DNA of 64,000 nt from Mycolicibacterium xanthum (GCF_019710635.1 NZ_JAIFZS010000037.1:62001-126000); one strand, 5' to 3'; numbered from the stretch's first letter, positions 8,226 to 18,231 are shown. A program made the numbers and translations. The notes: generated by a model from the letters alone, not told the origin.

Positions 8226-8558
8226 ATGGCCGCCCCACACACTCCGGGATCGGGGTCTGTAGTGACAGAGACGACCGACGCGCAGGGTGAAATCACCATC
8301 GAGTTGGACGGCAAGACCGCGACGGTGGCGCCCCAGCCGGGCGAAACCCTGCTGGAATGCGCGCGGCGCGCGGGAATGGCGCCACCGTTCTCCTGCGAGG
8401 CGGGCAACTGCGGCACCTGCATGGCCCTGCTCAGGGAGGGCACCGCCACGATGCGGGCCAACGACGCGCTGACCGAGGACGAGGTCGCCGAAGGATACGT
8501 GCTCACCTGCCAGGCCGTCCCGGACACACCCAACGTCACGGTGACCTACGACGAGTGA
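8226..8558 (+). CDS. [2Fe-2S] plant-type ferredoxin (110 aa)
   Basis: This small electron carrier has the ferredoxin cluster ligands Cys57, Cys62, Cys65 (CEAGNCGTC) and Cys95 (LTC). The roughly 25-residue N-terminal tail is Gly/Pro/Thr-rich. The ATG at 8226 is preferred over the in-frame ATG at 8202 because a GAGAGAGG Shine-Dalgarno lies right before it. No oxygenase or reductase lies beside it, so its partner is unknown; the LLM or an oxygenase encoded elsewhere could use it. It overlaps the convergent CoA-transferase gene by 13 bp. Confidence 0.9.
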   Translation: MAAPHTPGSGSVVTETTDAQGEITIELDGKTATVAPQPGETLLECARRAGMAPPFSCEAGNCGTCMALLREGTATMRANDALTEDEVAEGYVLTCQAVPDTPNVTVTYDE

Positions 8559-9619
8559 GCGACCGGGGCGGCGCTGGCCGCCCCGTGCTCGTCGAGCCGC
8601 GGCGCGGCCCGGTAGCTGGGCTGGTAGCCCGCGATGTGGATTGGACTGCCCACCAGTTTGAAATCCCCGGCCGTGACCACGACCTCCGGCGTGGCGGCCA
8701 GCGCCTCCGGCAGGCTGCGCACCGCCGCCGCCGGAATGCCCAACCGCCGCAACCTGTCCTCCCAGCCGGCCGCGGTGTCGGCCGACAGTGCCGCACTGAC
8801 CACGGAAAGCACCTCGTCGCGGCGCGCGGCGCGCTCTGCCATCGTCGGGAACCCCTCGATGCCGGCCTCTGCGGCGAATGCCGCCCAGAAGCCGTCATGG
8901 GTGATGAACAGCGCGAGATAGCCGTCGGCCGTCGAGAACAGCTGCGCCGGAACGTAGTACGAGTGCGCCCCGAACGGGTACCGCTGCGGTTGCACCCCGT
9001 CGTTGAGATAGGCGGCCGCGCGGTAGTTCAACTGGGAGAGCATCACGTCCCGCAACGAAACGTCGACCTGTCCCCCTCGGCCCGAGATGATCTGGGCCAG
9101 CAGCCCCAACGCCGCGGTGAGGCCGGTGGAGTTGTCCGCCGACGAGTACCCCGGCAGCGTCGGCGGCCCCTCCGGATCACCGGTCATCGCGGCCACCCCG
9201 GTGGCGGCCTGGATCACGTAGTCGAACGCCGGGTCGTCGCCGCCGTCGAGGCCGAAGCCGGTCATCGCGACACAGACGATGCCCTCGTTGAACTCGCGCA
9301 GCGACTCGTAGGTCAGGCCGAGGCGCTTGATCGCGGACGGCTTCATGTTCACCAGCAGCGCATGGGATTCGGCGACCAGTTCACCCAACCGCTGCCGGCC
9401 CTCGGCCGACCGCAGATCCAGACAAACGCTCTGCTTGTTGCGGTTCAGGCTGGCGAAGTAGCTGTCGCTGACCTGCCGGGAGATCTCCCCACCGGGCGGC
9501 TCGATCTTGATCACCTCGGCGCCGAGATCAGCCAGCAGCATCGTGGCGTACGGCCCGGCCAGCATCACCCCGACCTCGAGGATCCGGATGCCCGCCAGGG
9601 GACCTGCCGGTGCGCTCAC
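8546..9619 (-). CDS. CaiB/BaiF (class III) CoA-transferase family protein (357 aa)
   Basis: This formyl-CoA-transferase-type enzyme moves CoA between acids through an enzyme-bound aspartyl-CoA. Family motifs include LAGIRILEVGVMLAGPYATMLLADLGAEVIK at the N-terminus (family-wide), the RNKQSVCLDLR segment, and SSADNSTGLTAALGL with the catalytic Asp (SADN). Alpha-methylacyl-CoA racemases share the fold, so racemase activity is possible. The GTG start overlaps the LLM stop by 4 bp (GTGA), and it is the last gene of the mutase operon. Epimerising a 2-methyl-branched acyl-CoA or moving CoA to the pathway acid are both reasonable inferences. Confidence 0.88.
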   Translation of the reverse strand: MSAPAGPLAGIRILEVGVMLAGPYATMLLADLGAEVIKIEPPGGEISRQVSDSYFASLNRNKQSVCLDLRSAEGRQRLGELVAESHALLVNMKPSAIKRLGLTYESLREFNEGIVCVAMTGFGLDGGDDPAFDYVIQAATGVAAMTGDPEGPPTLPGYSSADNSTGLTAALGLLAQIISGRGGQVDVSLRDVMLSQLNYRAAAYLNDGVQPQRYPFGAHSYYVPAQLFSTADGYLALFITHDGFWAAFAAEAGIEGFPTMAERAARRDEVLSVVSAALSADTAAGWEDRLRRLGIPAAAVRSLPEALAATPEVVVTAGDFKLVGSPIHIAGYQPSYRAAPRLDEHGAASAAPVAHSS

Positions 9620-10572
9620 CGCACGGCCTTGGCAAGCTCGGCGATCACCTCGCGGGTGCGATACTTCGACGCCACCAGTTCATCGCGGGTCTCCCCGATC
9701 GGCAACAGCCGCACCGAGAGATCGGTCACACCGGCATCGGCGAACTGCTTGAAGCGGGCCAGGATTGAGTCTTCGTCACCGGCTGCGCAGAGATCGCCGA
9801 CGTTGCGGGCCTCGCCGCGATCGAGAAGCCGCTGGTAGTTCGGCGACGTCTCGGCCTCTGCCAAGATGCGATTGGCCCGCTCCTTGGCCGCGTCGATCTC
9901 GGAGTTCGCACACAGGCACACCGGAATCCCGGCCACGATGCGAGGCGCGGGGCGGCCCGCGTCGGCGGCGGCCTTGTTGATCTTCGGCGCGATGTGGTCG
10001 CCGATCGCCTTCTCGTCGGCCATCCACAACACGGTGCCGTCGGCGAGTTCACCGGCGATCTGCAACATGACCGGACCCAGTGCGGCGATCAGCACCGGCA
10101 TCGGGGTCTGGGCGCCCAGTGCGGTCGGGTTGTGCACGGTGAAGGTGTCGTTCTCCACGTCGACCGGCCCGGGGCCGGCGATCGCGGCGTTGAGCACCTC
10201 GAGGTAGTCACGGGTGTAGGCGGCCGGTTTGTCGTACGGCAGGCCCAGCATGTCCCGGACGATCCAGTGGTGCGACGGGCCCACCCCCAGCGCCAGCCGT
10301 CCGGCCGACATGGCGTGGACCGAAAGCGCCTGGCGGGCAAGCGCGATGGGGTGCTGGGCCTGCAACGGCACGACCGCGGTGCCCAATTCGATCCTGGAGG
10401 TGTGCGCGGCCATCAGCGCCACCATCGTCAGGCAGTCGAAATCGTCGGGCACCTGGGGCATCCAGGCCGTGTCCAGGCCCGCCTCCTCGGCCCACTCGAT
10501 GTCGGCGACCAGCTTGTTGACCTTGCGCGCCATGTCGCCACGCTCGGCACCGATCATCACGCCAAGACGCAT
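9616..10572 (-). CDS. LLM class F420-dependent oxidoreductase (318 aa)
   Basis: This is a TIM-barrel luciferase-like monooxygenase of the coenzyme F420 branch common in mycobacteria. It shows RLGVMIGAERGD at the start, IELGTAVVPLQAQHPIALARQA, and GRLALGVGPSHHW, where F420-type enzymes contact the cofactor. The ATG at 10572 is chosen over the GTG at 10578 because the GGGGAG Shine-Dalgarno is five bases before the ATG but abuts the GTG. It lies between the mutase small subunit (88 bp upstream, with a hairpin in the gap) and the CoA-transferase. It likely reduces or oxidises an unsaturated or carbonyl intermediate. Confidence 0.88.
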   Translation of the reverse strand: MRLGVMIGAERGDMARKVNKLVADIEWAEEAGLDTAWMPQVPDDFDCLTMVALMAAHTSRIELGTAVVPLQAQHPIALARQALSVHAMSAGRLALGVGPSHHWIVRDMLGLPYDKPAAYTRDYLEVLNAAIAGPGPVDVENDTFTVHNPTALGAQTPMPVLIAALGPVMLQIAGELADGTVLWMADEKAIGDHIAPKINKAAADAGRPAPRIVAGIPVCLCANSEIDAAKERANRILAEAETSPNYQRLLDRGEARNVGDLCAAGDEDSILARFKQFADAGVTDLSVRLLPIGETRDELVASKYRTREVIAELAKAVR

Positions 10573-10592
10573 GTCCACTCCCCTTTGTTCAT

Positions 10593-10648
10593 CGAGCGTG
10601 CATTCACTGCGAGAAACCGGCCATGATCTCGCGCTGAGTGCACGCTCG
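10593..10648. repeat. Inverted repeat (hairpin) between mutase small subunit and LLM genes
   Basis: Arms at 10593-10614 and 10627-10648 are 22 bp each with three mismatches and a 12-base loop. Arm 1 begins CGAGCGTGCATTCA and arm 2 ends TGAGTGCACGCTCG. It may be a mycobacterial intergenic repeat, an attenuator or an mRNA-processing structure that sets different levels for the mutase and the downstream genes. Confidence 0.65.
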
Positions 10649-10660
10649 GCGAACGACGCC

Positions 10661-11056
10661 TCACTCTGCCGCCTTGGTCAGCTCACGCACATCACGAACC
10701 AGATCATCCAATGAGGTCCCGGTCGGGAACACCGCCGCCGCACCGGCGTCGAGCAGTTTCTGCACGTCGCCCTGTGGGATGGTGCCACCCACGACGACGG
10801 CGATGTCGCCGGCGCCGGCGGCGCGCAGCGCGTCGACGGTGCGCGCCGTCAGCGCGACGTGCGCGCCGGACAGTATCGAAAGACCCACCAAAGCAACGTC
10901 TTCCTGCAGCGCAATCGACACGATGTCCTCGATGCGCTGGCGGATCCCGGTGTAGATGACCTCGAAGCCGGCATCGCGTAGCGTGCGCGCGACGATCTTG
11001 GCACCCCGGTCGTGCCCGTCCAGCCCGGGTTTGGCGACCAGTACCCGAACACTCAC
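10661..11056 (-). CDS. Cobalamin-binding small subunit of acyl-CoA mutase (131 aa)
   Basis: This free-standing B12-binding domain is the small partner of the mutase encoded upstream. It has the DxHxxG signature in KPGLDGHDRG, where His15 would be the lower axial cobalt ligand, followed by the SILSG and GGTIPQGD loops of the nucleotide-tail pocket. The frame is open to 11143, but the GTG at 11056 is chosen because GAGGAGC lies properly spaced before it and family members start at this residue. A 53-bp gap with an imperfect 27-bp tandem duplication separates it from the large subunit. Confidence 0.93.
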   Translation of the reverse strand: MSVRVLVAKPGLDGHDRGAKIVARTLRDAGFEVIYTGIRQRIEDIVSIALQEDVALVGLSILSGAHVALTARTVDALRAAGAGDIAVVVGGTIPQGDVQKLLDAGAAAVFPTGTSLDDLVRDVRELTKAAE

Positions 11057-11108
11057 TGTTTTGCTCCTCGCGTCCGCGGCAACTGTTCTGCTCCTGGTAT
11101 CCGCGGCA
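11055..11108. repeat. Imperfect 27-bp tandem duplication around the small-subunit ribosome binding site
   Basis: Units 11055-11081 and 11082-11108 share ACTGTTYTGCTCCT and TCCGCGGCA with few differences. Each carries a GAGGAGC- or GAGCAG-like purine tract on the minus strand. The copies lie exactly between the large-subunit stop and the small-subunit start, so the ribosome binding site looks duplicated. Confidence 0.7.
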
Positions 11109-11109
11109 C

Positions 11110-12687
<1,578 letters not shown>

Positions 12688-12713
12688 CACCGGATAACGT
12701 ACTTGCAAAAAAT

Positions 12714-12728
12714 GAGAATGCCAATACC
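12714..12728. promoter_or_regulatory. Degenerate GAGAAT-type site upstream of the mutase operon
   Basis: GAGAATGCCAATACC keeps the left arm of the island operator exactly but only part of the right arm. It lies 26 bp from the mutase ATG, a spacing similar to the perfect sites upstream of the SDR and ferredoxin genes. Confidence 0.45.
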
Positions 12729-12822
12729 GCTTCGGGGAAAGCCGCACGCAGCAGTGGGTGCCGAGGCTGTCCGGGCCTGGCCGAAACCCCGGTACACAGC
12801 GATTATGGGATTCGCCTAAAAT

Positions 12823-12837
12823 GAGAACGCCACTATC
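12823..12837. promoter_or_regulatory. Degenerate GAGAAC-type site upstream of SDR/ligase operon
   Basis: GAGAACGCCACTATC matches the island operator at most positions of the left arm and partly in the right arm. It lies 24 bp upstream of the TTG start of the SDR. Both this site and the one at 12714 are preceded by an AAAATGA-like stretch, so the divergent promoters look like copies of one design. Confidence 0.45.
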
Positions 12838-12861
12838 TGGCGCCGCAGCGAGGAGGCTCCG

Positions 12862-13713
12862 TTGTCCGAAAAACTCACCGATCCAGGCGAGGCGCAGTTC
12901 ACCGACCGCACCATGGTGGTGTCGGGCGGCAGCCGCGGGATCGGCCTTGCCATCGCACTCGGCGCCGCCCGTCGCGGCGCCAACGTCGTGCTGCTGGCCA
13001 AAACGGCCGAGCCACACCCGAAACTGCCGGGCACCGTGCACACCGCGGTCGCCGAGATCGAGGCCGCCGGCGGTCGCGGGGTCGCGGTGGTCGGCGACGT
13101 CCGCAAGGAGGAGGACGTCGCACGCGCCGTCCACACCGCGGTCGAGCACTTCGGTGGCATCGACATCGTGGTCAACAACGCCAGCGCGATCGCCACGGAG
13201 CCCACCGAGGACCTGTCCGCCAAGAAGTTCGACCTGATGATGGACATCAACGTCCGTGGGACCTTCCTGCTCACCAAGGCCGCGCTGCCGCACCTGCGCA
13301 AGTCATCCTCCGCACAGGTGATGACCATCTCGCCGCCGCTGAACATGAACCCCTACTGGCTTGGCGCGCACCCGTCCTACACGCTCTCCAAGTACGGCAT
13401 GACGCTGTTGAGCCTGGGCTGGGCCAGCGAGTACCGCGACGCCGGCATCGGGTTCAGCTGCCTCTGGCCGCAGACCTACATCGCCACGTCGGCGGTCGCC
13501 AACCTGGCCGACGGCGACGCGCTGGCCGCCGCGTCACGCAGCCCCGAGATCATGGCCGACGCCGCGGTGCAGATCCTGAGCAGGCCCTCCGCCGAGGTCA
13601 ACGGCGAGTGCTTCATCGACGCCGACGTCCTCACCGCCGCCGGTGTCAACGACCTGTCCCCCTACGGCGGCGGCGACGACCCGCTGTGGGATATCTTCGT
13701 GGACAAGTCATGA
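12862..13713 (+). CDS. SDR family oxidoreductase, HSDL2-like (283 aa)
   Basis: This short-chain dehydrogenase has GGSRGIG at about 22-28, the AKTAEPHPKLPGTVH insert typical of HSDL2-like members, NNASAI, a TISPPLN strand end and the SYTLSKYGM catalytic Tyr-x3-Lys. Ser at the TISPP position completes the triad. The TTG start has a full AGGAGG Shine-Dalgarno five bases upstream. The stop overlaps the next ATG (ATGA). It is the first of three coupled genes (SDR, AMP ligase, small protein) divergent from the mutase operon. Confidence 0.85.
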   Translation: MSEKLTDPGEAQFTDRTMVVSGGSRGIGLAIALGAARRGANVVLLAKTAEPHPKLPGTVHTAVAEIEAAGGRGVAVVGDVRKEEDVARAVHTAVEHFGGIDIVVNNASAIATEPTEDLSAKKFDLMMDINVRGTFLLTKAALPHLRKSSSAQVMTISPPLNMNPYWLGAHPSYTLSKYGMTLLSLGWASEYRDAGIGFSCLWPQTYIATSAVANLADGDALAAASRSPEIMADAAVQILSRPSAEVNGECFIDADVLTAAGVNDLSPYGGGDDPLWDIFVDKS

Positions 13714-15209
13714 GTATTTCGCTGCTGCTGGAGATGGCGCTGTCGGCCGACCCCGACAGGACCGCCGTGGTCTCCGACGACCTTCGGCTCACCACCGGGG
13801 AACTGAGCGCGATGGCCGACGGGGGCGCGGGCGTCATCGCGGCGTCCGGCGCCGCCCACGTGGCCTACGTGGGAACCGGCGGCGCGATGCTGCCGCTGCT
13901 GCTGTTCGCGTCGGCTCGCGCCGCGGTGCCGGTCACCCCGCTGAACTACCGGCTGTCGGCCGAGGGCCTGCGCGCGCTGCTCGACCGTCTCCCCGACCCG
14001 CTGGTCGTCGTCGACGAGGAGTACCGCGAGGCGGTCGGCGACGGATACCGGACCATGGGTTCGGAGGAGTTCCTGGCCGCGGCCCGCACCGCCGAACCGG
14101 CCGCGGAGTTCGCCGACCCGGACTCCGTGGCGGTGGTGCTGTTCACCTCCGGCACGACCTCGAAGCCCAAGGCCGTCGAACTGAGCCACGCCAACCTGAC
14201 CAGCTACATCACGGGCACCGTCGAGTTCGCGTCCGCCGAGCCAGGCGACGCCGCACTCATCTGCGTGCCGCCGTACCACATCGCCGGCGTCAGCGCCGCG
14301 CTGTCGAACCTGTATGCCGGCCGGAAGATGGTGTACCTGACCTACTTCGACGCCGGGAAGTGGGTGCGCCTGGTAGCCGATGAGGGCGTCACCTCGGCCA
14401 CGGTGGTCCCGACGATGCTCGACCGCATCGTGGCGGTGCTCGAAGCACAGGGCACCACGCTGCCGACGCTGCGCACGCTGGCCTACGGCGGTTCCAAGGT
14501 CGCGCTGCCGCTGGTGCGCAAGGCGCTGTCGCTGCTGCCCGGCGTCGGGTTCGTCAACGCCTACGGCCTGACCGAGACCAGCTCGACGATCGCCGTGCTG
14601 GGCCCCGAGGACCACCGCGCCGCGCTGGCCGCCACCGACGACGCGGCCGCCCGCCGGCTCGGCTCGGTCGGCCAGCCCGTTCCTGGGATCGAGGTCGAGA
14701 TCCGCGCCGACGACGGCACCGTGCTGGGCCCGGGCGAGCCCGGTGAGCTGTTCGTGCGCGGCGAGCAGGTGTCGGGCAAGTACACCGACATCGGTTCGGT
14801 GCTCGACGAGCAGGGCTGGTTCCCGACCAAGGACGTGGCCTACCTCGACGGCGCCGGCTATCTGTTCATCGGCGGACGCTCCGATGACACGATCATCCGG
14901 GGCGGCGAGAACATCGCGCCCGCCGAGATCGAGGACGTCCTCGTCGAGCATCCGGACGTACGCGACTGCGCGGTGGTGGGTGCCGACGACGCCGAGTGGG
15001 GGCAGATCATCGTCGCGGTCGTCGTGCCGCAGCCGGGATCGGACCCCGATGTCGAGAACCTCCGCGCGCACGTCCGTGCCCACTTGCGCGGATCCCGCAC
15101 GCCCGACCGGGTGGTGTTCCGCGATGAACTACCCACCAACGCGACGGGCAAGGTGCTGCGCCGCGAACTCGTCAACGAACTCAATGCTCAGTCGAAGGAG
15201 CCAGCATGA
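13710..15209 (+). CDS. Class I adenylate-forming enzyme / acyl-CoA synthetase (499 aa)
   Basis: This is an ANL-superfamily acid:CoA ligase. Core motifs are LFTSGTTSKPKAVELSH (P-loop), NAYGLTETSS (A5), GWFPTKDVAYLDG (A7 variant with K-D in place of T-G-D), IRGGENIAPAEIEDVL and the C-terminal TNATGKVLRREL lysine. The ATG overlaps the SDR stop as ATGA, and its own TGA overlaps the next gene, so three proteins are made from one coupled message. It is the second ligase in the island. It may activate a different intermediate, for example a ring-cleavage or side-chain acid. The substrate is unknown. Confidence 0.88.
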   Translation: MSISLLLEMALSADPDRTAVVSDDLRLTTGELSAMADGGAGVIAASGAAHVAYVGTGGAMLPLLLFASARAAVPVTPLNYRLSAEGLRALLDRLPDPLVVVDEEYREAVGDGYRTMGSEEFLAAARTAEPAAEFADPDSVAVVLFTSGTTSKPKAVELSHANLTSYITGTVEFASAEPGDAALICVPPYHIAGVSAALSNLYAGRKMVYLTYFDAGKWVRLVADEGVTSATVVPTMLDRIVAVLEAQGTTLPTLRTLAYGGSKVALPLVRKALSLLPGVGFVNAYGLTETSSTIAVLGPEDHRAALAATDDAAARRLGSVGQPVPGIEVEIRADDGTVLGPGEPGELFVRGEQVSGKYTDIGSVLDEQGWFPTKDVAYLDGAGYLFIGGRSDDTIIRGGENIAPAEIEDVLVEHPDVRDCAVVGADDAEWGQIIVAVVVPQPGSDPDVENLRAHVRAHLRGSRTPDRVVFRDELPTNATGKVLRRELVNELNAQSKEPA

Positions 15210-15517
15210 TCAAGAACGGCACCCGCCTGCAGAGCCAGGTCTGCGACACCCAGGTGATCGTCGTGCGCAGTGCCGACAGCCTCGACGATCTGCGGGCCGG
15301 CGGTGCGCCGATGGTGCCGATCGGCTCGGAAGGCTCAGCCGTGGATTCCGGCCTGTCGATCGACGCGGCGCTCTCCGACGGCAACCTGATGGGTAAGCGC
15401 TACGTCGACGACGGCGGAGCCGAGGTGCTCGTCACCAAGGCCGGCGCGGGCACCCTGTCGATCGGGTCGACCCCGTTGGCGCTCAAGGAAGCCAAGCCGC
15501 TGCCCGCCAGCGACTGA
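15206..15517 (+). CDS. Small conserved-looking protein of unknown function (103 aa)
   Basis: This ATGA-coupled third gene follows the AMP ligase. The 103-aa product has one Cys in RLQSQVCDTQVIVVR, a middle segment rich in Gly/Ser/Asp, and an orderly end with TKAGAGTLSIGSTPLALKEA then KPLPASD. I recall similar small proteins beside AMP ligases in actinobacteria, but none with a known function. No membrane segment or signal peptide is visible. Strict coupling suggests a partner or accessory role for the ligase. Confidence 0.72.
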   Translation: MIKNGTRLQSQVCDTQVIVVRSADSLDDLRAGGAPMVPIGSEGSAVDSGLSIDAALSDGNLMGKRYVDDGGAEVLVTKAGAGTLSIGSTPLALKEAKPLPASD

Positions 15518-15529
15518 TACCGTCGGCGA

Positions 15530-17011
15530 GTGAGGCCACACCGCCTGCTGTTCAGGTATGCCGGCGGCCTCACCACGGCCTACCTGTTCACGCTAGCCGA
15601 GGTGGTCGCGATCGTGCTGGCGCTGGTCGGCCCCTCCGCCATCACCACCGGTAGCGTCATCGCGCTCTCGCTCGTCGGAGCACTCGGCACCAGCACCGTC
15701 GCCGGGGGCGCGGTGGCGCTCATCAGGCCGTCGCTGCGCTGGCTGGCCGCCGGTGCGACGCCGACACCCAGACAGGTGCGCGCCGCGGCGAACATGATGC
15801 GATGGCAGAGCGTGATCACCGTCGCGCCGTGGTTGATCACCTCCGCGGTGATCGGGCCGCTCACCTTCGACTCTAGCATCGAAGCTTTCGTGGTCATCAT
15901 CTCGGCGCTGCTGTTCGGCGCGATCGCCACGGTGTCCACCGGCTTCCTGCTCACGTTGCGCACGCTGCGACCGCTGTTGGCGGCCGTGCCGGTCGACGTG
16001 AAACGGCCACATGCGCCCGGAGTGCGGGCCCGGCTGCTGCTCATGTGGGTCGTGTGCACGGCGTTGCCGGGGTGCGCGATCGCCCTCCTGGTCGTCATGC
16101 GCAACAACAACTGGCTGCTCGACCAGAACACCTCGATCGAGCTCGCGCTCCTGGTACTGGCGATGGTGGCCGTCGTGCTCGGGTTTCGGGCCACGATGGT
16201 GCTGTCGATATCGATCTCAGATCCCCTCGAAGAGGTGGTCAACGCGATGGCCGCCGTCGAGAAGGGCCAGATCGACCAGTCCATCGACGTCTACGAGTGG
16301 TCCGAAATCGGGCAGCTGCAAAGCGGATTCAACCGGATGGTGGCGGGCCTGCGGGAACGAGACCGGTTGCGCGAGCTGTTCGGACGCCACGTCGGCGAGG
16401 AGGTCGCCCGCCGAGCCGTCACCGCGGACTCGTCGCTGTCCGGCGACGAACGCGATGTCGCGGTGCTGTTCATCGACCTGGTGGGTTTCACACGGCTGAC
16501 CATCGACCACGAACCACATGAGGTGGCCGAGTGGCTCAACGACTTCTTCCGCATCGTGGTCGCCGAGGTGGACGCACGGCACGGCCTGGTGAACAAGTTC
16601 CAGGGTGACGCGGCGCTCGCGGTGTTCGGCGCTCCGCTGCGCATCGCCGATCCCCCCTCGGCCGCGCTCGCCACCGCTCGCACATTGGCCAACGAATTGC
16701 GCAGCCTTCCGGTCGATTTCGGTATCGGCGTTTCCGCCGGTCCGGTCTTCGCCGGCAATATCGGCGCCGAGAACCGATATGAGTACACCGTGGTCGGGGA
16801 TGCCGTGAACGAGGCGGCGCGACTGGCCGATCGTGCCAAGGACTTCGGCGGCAGGGCGCTGTGCTCCGGCGCCGCGTTCGGCCTTGCCGAAGAGGCCGAA
16901 CGCGCACAGTGGAAGCCCGAGGGGTGGGAAATGCTTCGAGGCCGCTCGGTGGTCACCGCGCTGTTCGTCCCCACCGGGTGCGGATCGGCTGAGGCGCACC
17001 CGATTCCTTGA
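15530..17011 (+). CDS. Membrane-bound class III adenylate cyclase with HAMP domain (493 aa)
   Basis: Roughly six N-terminal membrane helices (residues 10-230) lead into a HAMP linker (ISDPLEEVVNAMAAVEKG to RELFGRHVGEEV) and a C-terminal class III cyclase domain. Metal-binding Asp316 lies in FIDLVGFT and Asp360 in KFQGDAALAVFG. Lys356 and the Asp of YTVVGDAVNEAARL form the adenine-selecting pair, and Asn of NEAAR is the transition-state residue. All are present, so it should be catalytic and make cAMP. The architecture is that of the Rv1318c-Rv1320c group. It starts with GTG shortly after the small protein gene and may be co-transcribed with it. Confidence 0.9.
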   Translation: MRPHRLLFRYAGGLTTAYLFTLAEVVAIVLALVGPSAITTGSVIALSLVGALGTSTVAGGAVALIRPSLRWLAAGATPTPRQVRAAANMMRWQSVITVAPWLITSAVIGPLTFDSSIEAFVVIISALLFGAIATVSTGFLLTLRTLRPLLAAVPVDVKRPHAPGVRARLLLMWVVCTALPGCAIALLVVMRNNNWLLDQNTSIELALLVLAMVAVVLGFRATMVLSISISDPLEEVVNAMAAVEKGQIDQSIDVYEWSEIGQLQSGFNRMVAGLRERDRLRELFGRHVGEEVARRAVTADSSLSGDERDVAVLFIDLVGFTRLTIDHEPHEVAEWLNDFFRIVVAEVDARHGLVNKFQGDAALAVFGAPLRIADPPSAALATARTLANELRSLPVDFGIGVSAGPVFAGNIGAENRYEYTVVGDAVNEAARLADRAKDFGGRALCSGAAFGLAEEAERAQWKPEGWEMLRGRSVVTALFVPTGCGSAEAHPIP

Positions 17012-17827
17012 TCAGCCGGGGCCCATGGCTGTCTCGATGGCCTGTTTGATGAATCGGACGGCGTCGTTGCGCGACACCGACCCCATCATCTGGGCGGCCG
17101 CGCGCGTATTCTCCCCGACGATCCAGGTCGGGCCGTTGGCGAGATTGTCGAACGCCTCCCCGACCACCTCGGTGGCGGTGGCGGTGTCGGCGGGGCGCTC
17201 GTCCGGTGACGCGATCTGGCCGCGCGCGTGCTCAAGACGCCGCAGCGCGGGGGTGTCGGTCTTACCGAGGATCAGGCCCAACACGTCGACACCGCTGTCG
17301 TGCAGTTCGGCCCACAGCGCCTCGGCGAAGACCATGTCGAACGCCTTGGTCGCGCTGTAGGCCACCATGTTGGGGCCGCCGGCGAAACCCGCCCCCGACC
17401 CGAACAAGACGATGCCGCCGCGGCCGCGTGCCACCATTGCTGGCGCGAAATGGTGGCACAGGCGCATCGGGACGAGGCAGTTGCGCTGCACCATCTTCTC
17501 GGCGGACTCGATCGGTTGCGACAGGAACGGCCGAAATTCCGGGTCGGCGCCGGCGCAGTACACGACCATCCCGACGTCCAGGCCCGCGGTGTGTTCGGTG
17601 ACGATGTCCACCGCGTCCGGCTCCGCCAGATCGACTGCCAGACAGCGCGTCCGGGCACCGGTGCGTTCCTCGATGCCGGCCGCCACCTCGCGCAGCACCT
17701 CGCCCCTCCGGGCCAGCAGCACCACGTTCACGCCGCGCTCGGCCAACCCCTCGGCGAACACCGCGCCCACCCCGTCGGACGCGCCGGCGACCAATGCCCA
17801 CGGGCCGTACCTGTCGACGAAGCTCAT
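17012..17827 (-). CDS. SDR family NAD(P)-dependent oxidoreductase (271 aa)
   Basis: This short-chain dehydrogenase has GASDGVGAVFAEGLAERG (cofactor motif), LLARRGE (Arg favouring NADP), the FGSGAGFAGGPNMVAYSATKAF catalytic stretch with Tyr-x3-Lys, and a long C-terminal tail. The layout resembles the subfamily of DltE/YqjQ-like SDRs. The frame is open to 17884, but the ATG at 17827 overlaps the upstream stop as ATGA and is the natural start. It is the third gene of the operon ADH, NTF2-like, SDR. Confidence 0.83.
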   Translation of the reverse strand: MSFVDRYGPWALVAGASDGVGAVFAEGLAERGVNVVLLARRGEVLREVAAGIEERTGARTRCLAVDLAEPDAVDIVTEHTAGLDVGMVVYCAGADPEFRPFLSQPIESAEKMVQRNCLVPMRLCHHFAPAMVARGRGGIVLFGSGAGFAGGPNMVAYSATKAFDMVFAEALWAELHDSGVDVLGLILGKTDTPALRRLEHARGQIASPDERPADTATATEVVGEAFDNLANGPTWIVGENTRAAAQMMGSVSRNDAVRFIKQAIETAMGPG

Positions 17828-18231
17828 GACGCGCTCACAGTCCGGACCAGGACGGTGGTGAACCGTCGCCGGCTGATCCGCCACCGCCCGTCGGCTCGAA
17901 CCAGCTCGTCGTCGTAGAAACCAGCGGCGTTGACACCGGAGCTGTTGTCCTGGGCCATGATCAGCGCGTCAACGTAGGCGCGGGCCGTCGCCGTGTCGCC
18001 GTCGACCCTGACCGCCTGATTGGTGATCCGGTGCAGTGTGTGGCCCGCCATCTCGTGGGCGGCCACCATGAAGTCGACGACGGCGTCGACGCCCTGCCAG
18101 GACCCGATCTCGCCGTAATCCACGGTGCAGTCGCCGGTGAACACGGTGCGAAACAGCGGCCAGTCACGCCGGTCGATCCCGGTCGCGTAACGCACCTGGA
18201 CATCACGGATTTCCTGCTGGTCGGCGGTCAT
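17824..18231 (-). CDS. NTF2-like / SnoaL-like protein (135 aa)
   Basis: The protein has a single cone-shaped NTF2-fold domain: IRDVQVRYATGIDRRDWPLFRTVF at the N-terminus, DCTVDYGEI, then HRITNQAVRVDGDTATARAYV and RRRFTTVLVR. Such proteins act as isomerases, dehydratases or small-ligand binding subunits such as scytalone dehydratase or SnoaL. It is coupled on both sides by ATGA overlaps, upstream with the ADH and downstream with the SDR. A role on the same small molecule as these enzymes is inferred. Confidence 0.85.
   Translation of the reverse strand: MTADQQEIRDVQVRYATGIDRRDWPLFRTVFTGDCTVDYGEIGSWQGVDAVVDFMVAAHEMAGHTLHRITNQAVRVDGDTATARAYVDALIMAQDNSSGVNAAGFYDDELVRADGRWRISRRRFTTVLVRTVSAS

Noticed and set aside
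8226..8558. The ferredoxin as partner of a P450 inside the same island
   Set aside because: No P450 or other oxygenase lies between 2 and 15 kb; the only P450 (54061) has its own coupled [3Fe-4S] ferredoxin.
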